From Pocillopora verrucosa (Eukaryota > Cnidaria > Anthozoa > Scleractinia > Pocilloporidae): DNA of 64,000 bases. Shown in pieces: positions 37,810-49,600 of this stretch; within the stretch, counting starts at the first letter, position 1; the number at the start of each line of letters is the position of its first letter. The stretch spans positions 13,840,605-13,904,604 of the forward strand of contig NC_089315.1 in NCBI RefSeq assembly GCF_036669915.1, given 5' to 3'. Made by a program: the position numbers and the translations under genes. The notes beneath the pieces were generated by a model that worked only from the letters and a program-made list of their open reading frames with translations, did no database searches and was not told where the DNA came from.

Positions 37810-39700
37810 GTTCTATTAACTTTTTATTTTGACACATTTGCAGTCAAGATCAGGCCCTGGTTGTTCGAGGGTGTAAAATGCTATGCACTGTATAGATCTC
37901 CATCCTTTGGATAGTACAGTATGTTTTGTTAACACTTATCAGCTGAAATATGGTATGTAAATCACCCTTGTTTTGTCTCTATCACAGAATCATCTTAAGA
38001 AGATAAAGGAGTATCTTGCTTTCAGAGAGTAAAATAACTTTCATTAGTTCTATATAGAGGCCTCACAGCCTCTTCATTTGACATACATTAAGGTCAAATT
38101 AAGCAGAAACTATTAACTGGGAATTGATGGCCAAAGCAGATCTCTGTGCCTTGTTTCAAAAATTTTAAGGCCATATTTGTAAAGGGTCAAAGCATCAAAT
38201 GCTTATATATTTGTCTTTTTGTCTTCAATGCTTTTGGTACTTTATGATCCTGTCTTGATATGTTGGTCCTACCCAAACTTCCATCACTTATTCTCAACCA
38301 TCACATGGTTACAATGCAACAAAAATTAGGTTATCTTATTGTCTCTTGTGATTCTATCCATGCTAACATATAAAGCAATTATCCCATGAAAGCATGTACA
38401 TCACTGAAAACAATAAAAAAAACTAAGAAGATGAGGTGTTAAACTGTGTTGGTGTAGCTCTCTAAATGTTGTTTCATCTGTGAAGGCTGTAAGGACTTGA
38501 GATTCCTTGTACATTCCATTTAAAGAACAAAAGATGAAAAGGTAAAACCCTTGAACTGATATTTTCCCACTGGTATAGTGTCTTTCTGACAAAAATGACT
38601 CAAGGACAACTCAAATTTCACTGTGGACAGTGATTGCATGTCAACTGTCCAGTGATTATACACCACAATCAAAGAATAATTTTACTTTCATACAGATAAC
38701 ATATCTATCAGGTTCAAGTGGTAATTTGCATGAATATTGGTGGCAAGTGTGCAGCCAACTCCTTAAATTTACAAAGGTTTCTTGCAAACATATGTAATCT
38801 TGTCTTTAGAGTGTGAATGAACAAGCATCTTTCCCCTCAAGTGGAAGTTGTTTTGTTTAGTGTCTTTCAAATATCTTTTAAAATTGCAGGAAAAGATGTT
38901 TACTGACAGCTAACCCTTCAGTGCATTGGATGTTCTCTTTTCAGTGTTCTCTGGTATGGTTTTATGAACAAACAAACATGTCCCCTCTTTATTTAAAGGC
39001 CACAGAACACCTTCTCACCATATCATAATGGACATAGGGCTTAAAATTTAGAGATTATCTCTAGGGGTATATCCTCAATTATGATCCATCAAATATTTTT
39101 GCTCTTGTGCGACTGGCCTAAATGCATCATATTAACATATATTCCCTTGCTTAAACTGGGGGATACCCGATATTATCACCCAAGTCATACTCACCAATTT
39201 TCAAACCTTACATTTGCTACAATAAGTCTTCAAGTAAAATTTGGTTACAGATGGTTGTTACAGAAAAAGGGAAATACTTGTTTGTTCATAAAGTTGTATG
39301 GTAGAAACCTTGTAAGAAAATATCCCACGAAAAAACAGTAGGCATTGCAAAATGTTTGAAGGATATGAAACACAATAACCTCTATTTTGCACCAAAATAT
39401 GGTTGCCTCTTTCTCTTTGGACATTATCTGTTCCTCAAAGCACATTTCTTTCCTTATCATTGCTTAATTTCATGTCTCGAATTTTGCCCCTGAAAGTTTT
39501 TGAAGGAAAATGTGGATATCGATGCAAAATATCTGGTCCTCATTATAAAGAGTAAATCTGAAACCAAAGGGAAAAAAATTAAAAAATGAAGTTCCTATTT
39601 TCAATTTCCCACTCCTCATTCCCGCTTTTAGTAATATCCCATTATGACCCATATTGCGTTTATTAAGAGTGTAATATCAAAAACTTTACTGACCAAGTAT
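37810..39700. other. No gene seen
   Basis: AT-rich sequence. Minus-strand open frames of 60-71 residues near 39245-39652 are hydrophobic and lack splice or start context; probably old repeat sequence. Confidence 0.4.
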
Positions 39701-39716
39701 CCACGCTCACAGTTCC

Positions 39717-39934
39717 TTAGTGTCTCTGTGCCAAAACGGCCAGAGTGAAACCATTGACGTCTGTTTCTTCCTCGGACTCCCCTGCCTGGTCATCACCAAT
39801 TTCAGCGGGTGGTTCATCTTTTTCAGGAGTCATCAAAGTATTTATAAACCCCTCAATTCTTTCTCAAAATCATCAGTTTCACTCATGCTCACTTCGGAAT
39901 CAAGTGATTTGCTATATTCTGAGTTTCTTGCCAT
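39717..39934 (-). pseudogene. Small acidic protein-like frame with one frameshift
   Basis: From an ATG at 39932-39934 the frame reads MARNSEYSKSLDSEVSMSET and on for 30 codons, then shifts by one base within TTGAGGGGTTT. It continues as TPEKDEPPAEIGDDQAGESE and ends FTLAVLAQRH, stop. An AATAAA follows on the minus strand (39659-39664). The acidic, Ser/Glu-rich composition on both sides of the break suggests a formerly continuous 72-residue product. A single assembly base error is the alternative. Family not recognised. Confidence 0.3.
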
Positions 39935-41388
39935 TGCGACTTAGCAATAATAGTCGATGAGTAATCGCGGCCAATATGAATGAAAATAACTAAACTTTGA
40001 GACGCGTAGAGATTCAATCAAACTGAATTCTCAAGTTGGCATTTTCATTCCCAGTCTCCTTGTCAGTAAGGATCATTATTGAATTTTAAACGGCAGAAAG
40101 TAACGCAGTTTTTCATCACATCTAAATCAGTTTTCGTTTATTTCATGTTTCACTCGGTAAAAAATTCTCCATCTCGAGGCATTGCATTTTTCGAAGGGTC
40201 TTATTCATATGGTTTTTAACAAGTATTTTCAGACTTAACATTTGCGGCAAGGACACAAGCACGCGCATACTGGTGCAGTCCCTTAGAAATGTTTAGAGTG
40301 GCGTGTTTTGGTTAAACATTTCATCTTCAGTGGCATAGGAGAACTCAGAGAGGAGAAAAACCTATCAAAAGCATGGTTTGTGCTAAACGTTGTAAGTCTT
40401 CTCAAAAGTATTAGTCTGATTTACAAAAACAAAATGGAACAAATGTTGGTGAGAAGCTTTGTTAGTATAATGAGCTCGAGTGTGGTGAGTGGTGTTCAAA
40501 ATAAGATAGTCTGAGATCACAGACAAATACAAGCTCGTCACATGTCACAGGCCTACTTTATAATTGTCAACTAGGCTGATTTGATAAAAAACATAGATTG
40601 CTTTTTTTATTCGTAGCTTGCGAAAAATGGTTACTTATAGTGTGATACATTCCTCACTGGAGATACTGAAAATAATAACATGAACATAAACAATTGCAGC
40701 ATTTTAATGCCACCGTAATTTCAATATGCACTATTAAAAATACTTCGTACTTCAACACGGAAGTGCACTTAGCTGATGTCATAGGTTCTTCGTATTCTGG
40801 AGAAGACAAAGAGTATTTGTTGAAAATACAACATGCACGCTTGGCTTAGAATTTTATGAACTAAAAAGGATTCGATCGATGCAATTACAGTGATTTGGAG
40901 CTGTTATTTTGATGAAAATGGAAAAAATTGTTTACAGATATGGTTCTCATTAAGCAGGGCAACGCACTTTCTATCGGTTTATGGGCCGATCAATTCGAAG
41001 CCTCAACATTCCCTGCCCGGGTAACCTACAGGCTCAGCCAGGGGGGTGGGGGGAATTTGAACCGGAAATGTCCAGCCTTTCCGACAGAATACAAGTATTT
41101 AATCTTTATGTGGAAGTGTTTAAAGGTAAAGAGTTCACTTTACCGAGTGAATGGCTCAAAAGAAAAGGTCTGCGATGTCTAAGTTTTAAAGCTTCGTCAA
41201 TGTGTAGAAAGTCACATCTTTCTGTGTTATCGGTATTACATTGCATTAGCGCCAATAAGTAATATGGCATAAAATAAAATAAAAGCACAGCTTTTCTATC
41301 ACAACGGGGAGGTTTTGAAGGCCTCGCTAATGTTTTATACCTCCCTGGTAAGCTTCCGTCATTATCATAGTATACTTCGTCAGACCTT

Positions 41389-42512
41389 TCAACCTGATCC
41401 TCCGCCACTGACTCCTAAATGTTTCACTCGCAATCTGTTTATCACCGTTAATCTCATTGTTCCTACGGCTACAGTATGGAACAAAATGGAAAAAAGAATT
41501 CACCTTGAACTTCATAGCAAACATCGTTAACTTGACTGAGACATTCTTCGATTGAACGGTTTGTTTGCCTCGAGTAAACTGCGAGGTCAATCAACCATGC
41601 TATCTCATTTGCTATGGAAAGCAGATCTGCTTCAGATTCCATATATCTTATTCTGATTGGATGAATGTCTTTTTGAAAGAAAACCACTTTGTTTTGCGAA
41701 ACCCCAGCCAAAATAAAACGGCGTGCGTCAGACAAAACACCAAATCGGAAACCATGCGAGTCCTCCGCAGAAAGAAGCAGGAGTTGAACGATTAGCTGCA
41801 CCACGGACTGATCTTTAATGCAATGTTGTCTTTTGGCTTCGACAAAACCAAGCGGTTGGTTATTGTAGTACATGATGTAATCAAATCTGTTATCGGGAAG
41901 ATCATTGCAAGTTAGGCTTTGCTCACATCGAAGTGCAAGTCCCTTAGCGGCACAAAGTGGCTGTAAGATTGCCTCGAGAATCATTCTTGAGTCGCCTTCC
42001 GTGCTATCGCGCATACCATGAAACAGTAGAAGGTTTTCGTCGATTCCGTTACCCTGATTGCCACAAAGGGCTGCCAGTGACAGTGCAACTTTATCCCTGA
42101 TGTATTGCGCTTCTTGCACTGCAAAGAGCGATGGGCAAGGTTGAAAACAGACAATGTCGCTACGTTGAATGTATTTTTGCAGGATTTCAATCGTCCAAGC
42201 CGAACCTGAACTGTCACGGTCAGACTTGCTATTCAAGGCTCTTTGATAAGTTTTCCATTCTCTTCCCAGTTCTTTAAGATCTACTCGACCAAACTGAAAC
42301 AAACTCCTAAGGGTAGCTTCGGCAGAAGCAACGGCAATCCTTTTCTCTTCCGTCTTCTGCAAATCTTGTCTTTGCAGATCTCTCGAGAATCTCCGTACGA
42401 GCGAATGAGACGATAAGAACTGGGGTGTAAATGTCACACTTCTGGGAGAAGGATGACACGTCAGATCACCATTACGCAAAGGCAACAAGAAGGTTTCCCA
42501 AGACCATTCCAT
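41389..42512 (-). CDS. PD-(D/E)XK nuclease-like protein
   Basis: The main exon (41504-42512) encodes 336 residues from an ATG; an upstream in-frame GTG is not a likely animal start. It ends at donor CAAG|GTGAAT in phase 1. The nearest acceptor (CCATACTGTAG) opens 41389-41468, which reads 25 residues to TGA, giving about 362 residues; the 3' exon is less sure than the main one. The core looks like a PD-(D/E)XK fold: Glu180 in a helix (RMILEAILQPLC), Asp211 (RFDYIMYYNNQPLGFVEAKR) followed by Glu225-x-Lys227, and Gln239 in VVQLIVQLLLL. This is the arrangement seen in type I restriction R-subunit N-terminal and related nuclease-like domains. The N-terminal 150 residues are helical and unrecognised. 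Whether it cuts nucleic acid is unknown. It lies between PLPP6 and the 3' end of the sushi gene, on that gene's strand. Confidence 0.65.
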
Positions 42513-43269
42513 GGTAAAATTGGCGCGTACCACTCAGATTGATATCTTAGTGATAAAATTCAGATACCAAGCTCTTAGTCAATCAGCCGGTTGCTTGCTT
42601 GATCGATTAACATCCGGCTCCCAGCTGAATATACTGAAAGAAACAGCTTATTTACAGCGATGTAAAGCAGTGAATGAACGAGTAGAAATGGCACACTTCC
42701 GCACGAGGTGAAACGAAAATGGAAGCGCTTTCATAAGCTTTTACGCAAACCCGATATGACGTCAGAGATTCAGACCCCTATCATAACTTGGTCCCAAGCC
42801 TCCACAATTTTTCTTACATTAACAATTTATTTCCTTTTTTGTCGATAAAATAAAAAACATTGCAAACAAATATTAGCTAGCAGTCAATGAATTTATCATT
42901 TTTTTCATCAGTCTCTTTCAACGCGTATGAAGCATGAAAGATATGAGAAACAGAAACTGTTCAACACTTTTGACAATCTGCAAGTTCAAAGCTTTTGATC
43001 ACTTGTCTTTTAATGGTACCTAATTAGGCTAACCATGTTCACTTATGGACACTAGCTTGCTCACATTAATATGAAGAAAATTTCAAAAAAAGTTAGATTG
43101 AGAGTTGACTCTCTAAAGTAAGTTATGGAACTCTTAGATAATCGGTCGCTTAAACGTTCTACGAAGGCTAAAAACAGAAGGGTACCCACTTTCCTAATCA
43201 TACAACTAAAGATGTAAAGTGTTGCTTCTCACTGTCATTCAAAGATATCTCGAAAAAATCTATAACATT

Positions 43270-43673
43270 TCATGCCGTTATATATTCTTTTTCACAATAA
43301 ATTGGCCTTTTCAGTAGCCTGATTTCGTCCACAGTCCCCCAAACCGTCTTTCCGTTGCCAAGTTCGACTCCATACCAAGAGTAATATTTCTGCGTCACTT
43401 TGCCTTGGGAAAAACCGACTTTATCCTCGGAAGCTACGATGACATCCGATCCAATTTTTATCTCTTGTGGACTGGATTTTTCATCTTTGATCACGTAAAA
43501 TTCCTTTTCTCGTGGTAATTCAAAGATGCTGTCGGCGTTTCCACCATGTTTACCCGAGGGAGATATATGGACGCTTGTTCGGTGAACCTTTGTGACGTAG
43601 CCATGGATGTAGCGCGTATGTTTCTTGATGGAATTCCAGTGAGCAAATACTTCAGAACCGAAAGTGAGACATT
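43270..43673 (-). CDS. Last exon: two SH3/Tudor-like repeats
   Basis: Opened by acceptor CCTTCTTCAG and closed by TGA, this exon adds 134 residues after the F5/8C domain. Two related segments are visible: [10 protein letters not shown]...[10 protein letters not shown] and [20 protein letters not shown] followed by [13 protein letters not shown]. The pattern (G-S-x-V, then G-x-V-T, then V-x-L/I) is that of small SH3/Tudor-like barrels, comparable to DUF4537-type modules. These usually occur in intracellular proteins. No membrane anchor or GPI-like tail follows, so the protein probably ends secreted. Domain naming is by pattern only. Confidence 0.6.
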
Positions 43674-46600
43674 CTGAAGAAGGACAATGATACGAAAATT
43701 AAGCAATGTGAGGATGTTGGTGATACACATTTCTATCATTTTTTTACGACCTAATAATATCGATTCAAGAGGTTCTCAAGCGTAACATAAGTAATAGATA
43801 GCTGGAGATACTTAATGCTTACAAGCATCGGTGCATTAGTGACTATGATAAAGCTTTACCGACGTTTTTCTAAGTTGTCGCCGGCTAGAGTGTTCCCTTC
43901 GCGTTTACTCTCTTAACCCATTTCGTCTGATTTAAATTTCTTGTTTACGGTCGCCTTTTCCTACTGGAACTGCTCTTAACACATTACAGCGTTAAGCCAG
44001 AAACTAAAAATAGTAATAACATATTCACCTGTGTCGAATGAACATCCATACACCTCAGCCCTCAAGCATACAGTGGATCCCATGAAGTCTCGTGAGTTTT
44101 CATGGCGTACTATTCTTAATTTCTTAGCCACCAGCCGTTCCTTTAAATAGTGTCTCACAGCACTCCTGCCATCCCTGTTTCCTTTGAATACCTTGTCATG
44201 AGGGAAAAAAATGTCAAAAGCAAATTTATAGACCATTCAATTTTATTCATGCTGTAATAGGACTAAGACTCGATCAGAAATATTTCATTCTAATTATATA
44301 GCTCCTCATAAAAACCTCGACATGTTGCAAGATATCATCTTCCAGAAAAAATTTAGAAGCGAAACAAAGAAAGCATAACAGATGCTGTATTACTTTATCA
44401 CGGCCTGATGCTTGGTAAGTGAACCAATTCTTCCCCAGTGAATATCTCAATATATATCTCTGGATCCATTTTTCTTCTCTCGGGTGTCCTTGAGTAGCAA
44501 CAGAAGTCACCTCAACGGTGCGGCCGAAATCGATCTGCAAAAGAGAGGATTACGGTCGGACTATTGTCTTTGAGTGAAGGGACATTCCCGTGACCAGAAA
44601 AAGTGTCCGTTCACAAAAGATGTCCGCGCATATAAAAGCTAACTAAAAGGGTTCATAAGGGATTGGGAACGGGTCTTGGTGCAAGCTTTCAAGAAGTTTC
44701 CGCCCTCGTGCATTGTCCCTTGGTGAAGGCTGCGCCGTATTTTCCAATTAAAAAATACATCGTCACAGTCTATTGGGTCATTTTTACAGAAAAAGAAGCG
44801 GTTGATTTTTTCAACATAAAACCTTACCATGACGGTTTGCCGGGAAAGACAATCATCACAGGGTAAAAAAGAACCAGGAAGGAGCAAGGATGGATAAGAG
44901 TGACTTGAATGGTAGGAATGCTTAAATGTGTCCCCATGCACGAACCAAAAGTGACTCCTTTACGTTCAGTTTAGCATTCGTTCTGTAAAACGCATGCCGC
45001 TCTTAACCTGTTAGTAGAAATGTACCCTTGCCTCACAAAAATATGCTCACAAAGATAAGCGGCGGCTAAGTTTAGAAAACATTTTTACGAACCTGAAAAT
45101 ATTTTGCGAAGCTGCTTCTCGCAGAACACCAAGCGCTGTTACCATCTAGACGGCCATGTCGGGCGGAGTGTCGCGAATCTCGCTCTGATGACGCTGACAA
45201 CTGGCGGCTGAAGATCATTCTGCTCTTTAAACCAAGAGGTTTGGAACATCCTAATCATACCAGAGATTATTTTAAAACTGTGGGCATTGATGGAAATAAA
45301 AATGGAAGTGACCGCAATGCCCTTTCAAGGTGAAGAAAAAGCTTTTTATAGGGAGCATGTCACGGATTTAGTCACAGAACGTAGTAATACCAGGTAAATA
45401 CAAACGACAACGAGAACAAACGGAAAAAGTTACAAGGAGTCACTAAAATCTCAAAGCAAATGTATGAAACCAGCCGTTAATTTAGCATCTGATTTTTTTT
45501 TTGTAGGAATGCTGCAAGTTCCTAAAACTAGTTAAAGAGCGAGTGAACCTAAAACAATACAATTTCGAGTTATTTTAAACACAATAAAATGCCGTCCATT
45601 CAGAAGAGGCAACCTTCATGAAGACTAATAACCAACACGTTTTGTGCTCTGAAAGACCAATTTCAACATCCAAACAAGAACGCTTCATCATTTAACGAAT
45701 GCAGCAATCCATCCACGCTGCCATTACGACAAAAATAATCTCATAGCCCGACAGCAGGTGTTAAAACAACGGGGTCCCTATGAAACATTTCTTGTGAGGA
45801 TTACTGGATTCGTTACTCAAGGATTGGGACGTGAAGAATGAGCACTAAACAATAACAATTAACGTACCCGTACACGTGGGTGCTGCATGACTCCAGTTAC
45901 CATGAATCAAGCATTTTGTCCTTTCATGACCACGAAGAGAGTATCCACTATCGCACTGGTAACCAACGATATTTTCAAAGTAGTACTTGCTTCGAGGCTC
46001 TGATTTAAACTTCCCGTGCATTGGCTTGCTTGGAGTAACGCAACTCTGCACTATAACAAGGAAATGTAAATATCTCACGGTTACACTGATCGCAAGAACA
46101 TAGATAACAAACAACACGATACACAACTGATGCTATTTTGTCGAATTGGTCCACTCGCAGGTAATCATATCTTTAGGATTGACCGTTTTACTGTTAAGAC
46201 AGCGAGTGATCCCAAAGGAATGCCTTCAACGTCCTACTTCGCTCAGATTGTGAATTGGTTAATATTTCTGTTATTTGCCAGTTTTACTGTATGCATTACC
46301 GAAAAGTATTTACTTTGAAACTGTTTTCAAAGTATGAAAGTCATGAGTTACCCACTAAGGGTAACGGGCTTTTAATTGCGTCGAAAATTTTCGATAGAGT
46401 TTAAAGCAGAAAACTGCGAATTATTCCTTGTGCCTTCGTTTTAAAATTGGCGTATCTCTACTTGAGAGAGAAAAACAGACAAGATAAAAAATTACGAGAA
46501 GGGAAAGTTGTCAAATCAAAAAAACTTGCCAAAGAAAAAGTTATCGTGTAAATGAGACTTGAGGATTAATTTTCAGTCAAACTCTTCTGAAACCAATGTG

Positions 46601-49600
46601 CTGCCCCCTAAAAGGTGCTATCGAGGTCTCGCTCAGCTTTTTCGTCTAACAAATAAATTTCCTAAGCATTTGGCGCGACAGGCAACCAAAAAATTGGAAT
46701 CCTCGTGGACCTCTTCCATAATGGCAGGCAATATCTTTTTTTTCTTTTGAGTGCATGCAAACAAGCCTTCTTGGCCTCGCTTTTCAGTGATAATTCCATT
46801 GTTTTTGACCTTGTTGTCGAGGCAAGAAAGACTGATTAAGATAAAGAGATACCGATAAGGCCTGCAATTTATGCAAATGAACTCAGATTTTAGTCTGTCC
46901 CACGCTCGTGACAATTTTGTCCAAGCTCTTTTAAGTATGAAGGGTTTACATCAGTGGAATGTGTGAAACCTACACTTGCAGAGTGGTTGTACTCCGCTCC
47001 ATGTGGCGTCAGCCTGGCATCGTCTCTCTTTAGACCCATCCATGAGGTAGCCTTTGTCTTCATCACACTCGAACACGTATATTGCTCCGAACGTTTTTCC
47101 TGTCTTCTTTGCAATGCCACCATTGGGTGGGCTCTCTAAGAAGCCGCAATCAACAGCTACACCAAGGGGGAAAAAAAAAAGAAAGGCAGCTAAACCTCAA
47201 AACCTCTCCTATTCATCCCATATTTTTTTTTGTACTTGTTGTCGACCCGCGGTCTTTCTTGAAGGCATGGGCTTCTTTCCTCTTTAAGTGCGTCTCTCAA
47301 TCGTTTTGTTAGGTCACTTAGGAATAATTGTGTTGATTCATCTGCATTAGAGACTTAGTTTAGATATTTTACTCTTTATTACATCCATTTTGAAAACACT
47401 AGTGGACCTTGAGTGAAATTTATTCACGAATCGCACCATTTTTGGCTCTAGATCGCTTTTTTTTCCCCACCAATGAAAAATCGTTACTAAAAAACAACAA
47501 CCAATCATATTTCAAGGCTTGCTTAAAGTAACCAATCAAAGTAGAGGAACATGAAGACAACTTTTGCAAATTTTTACAAACCAGCTCAGCACTAGTTCAA
47601 TGAAATATTTACCCAGATTAAAAAAATCCTGTATTTGAGGAACCGAAGTTTGCGATATTAAAATCGATGTGATATATTGATAATGAATCTTTGAGTGGTG
47701 TAATTTTGGACTAAAATCATACTTGTGATTTTAAGTCAAACTCGCACTGCACACTCTTTTAATTTTGAACTCACTCTTACGATTTGTAAAGGTAATCTCA
47801 TGACTTCGAGTGCAATTTGGGATAAATCAGCACGAGTAAATTCTCAAAGGCTAATCAAATTGTACGAGCCCGTAGGACGAGTGCAATTTGTAGTTTTGAA
47901 AAATTTACGAGCGCTGATTTATCCCAAATTGCACGAGAAAAATCATGTAATTTCTAGTAAATAATATACAGGCAAAAATGTGACGCTGTTTTCCCTCTCA
48001 GTTGTTTTTATTTCGTGTTATGGTTCACCAGTTCGGCTGCTTTCCTTCCCATAGTCGCCGGAGTTGTCAGGCTTTTCCCTCAAGCACTTGCTTTAAAATT
48101 TTAAAACTTTTCTCAAGAATAATAATTTGTATTCTTTCTCTATTAGGTATCAGTCGGCAGCTGTAACCATTACACGAAAGCTATCACGCTCGTAATCTTT
48201 CCCGAACTGTTGCGTAAAACCACTCGAGAATTTTACTCAGGACCTGCGGTTCATACTTTCATATCCGTTTTTGGAAGCCAGACTTTGAGTAAGTTGTTTT
48301 CTTTGTTGGGTGTTTTTGTTTTTCGCATTTTTCCTCAGACTCTGAATTAAAACGTTGTTACTTTTTCTCTCCTGTCCGCTATTTTGTTTAATTGTGCTTT
48401 GGCGACTTGTCAATCAACTCAATTTCAAGTGATTAAGTGATGTGTTCTCAGCCAATGAGCAAGCTAAAATTTTTGCATGTGTATTATTACAGACCTAATA
48501 AGGTACATGAAAAAATTACTCAATTCTGATTGGTTAGGGTAAATGCAGTTTTTAGGTATTTCAATGCAGGAGAGGGTTAATTCAGTGCAAAGAAGTAACA
48601 AACCAGACTGAACAATTCCTTGAACTATTTAGCCGGACTTTGAACTTTTTCATGCCTTGAAGATGTGAAAATATCATTGAATATTACTGTTTTGATCGTA
48701 CGGAGCTGTTTTGACCGAAAGTACCATGTCACTTGCATAGTTGAATAACTTATTTTTGCACTCGATGCGTGCTTCGCGTCTGCCTAATTATGATAAGCTA
48801 TCTTATATTTTATCTTGTATATTATTAATACGTAATCACATGATTTTTCTCGTGTAATTCGGAATAAATAAGCACTTGTAAATTTTTTCAAAGACCACAA
48901 ATTTCACTCGCCCTACGGGCTCATGCAATTTTGTTAGTTTTTGAAAAAATTTAGTCGTGCTTATTTATTCCAAATTGCACCCAAAGTGTACTCCACTCAG
49001 CTCAATTACCATTATATCATGTACTTCTCACCAAATCAACATAGTTCAAAATTGTACAAAAGACAAATGATCTTCGCTCTTTCTGTAAACAAGAATCAGA
49101 GACGTTCAATCTTATATATTTTTTTCAATTTGGCATTATCAACTAAGCTGATAACGTAAACTGGCCTTTCCGAGCGTTAGCCCTTCGCCATTTGCTCTGA
49201 CGACGGGCTAACGCTCGAAACGTCAGCTTTGAAACTCTTAACAGTGGCCAATTTACGTTATCAACTCAGTTGATAATACCAAATTACGTTGCTATAGTCT
49301 CATACTGACGCAGCACTAAACTCTCTTTACCCCCTTCATTCAAATATCTTTCCGGTGATCCTTCTCCATTTCACCAGGGAAACCTTAATTCAAAGTACAG
49401 TTTGATTGGCTTTCCGAAACCTTCAAGTCTCGACATCGACATAATCACCCAATCAGCAGCATTGAAATTGTTGAAAAGAAATCATGACAACCTGTAATGA
49501 CTATGATGGTAGTCAATGGGCGTGAGTACGGGTGTGTTTGTTGTGGTAAGGGGTGTGACTAGCCTCCCTGTCTCTCACTATGTTAACAGTACAGGTACCT

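Noticed and set aside
41106..41408. 100-residue frame beginning MAEDQVERSDEVYYDNDG as an alternative 3' exon of the nuclease-like gene
   Set aside because: It looks protein-like, but the only in-phase acceptor (GAGTCAG) has no pyrimidine tract; the exon at 41389-41468 has a stronger acceptor. Not fully excluded.
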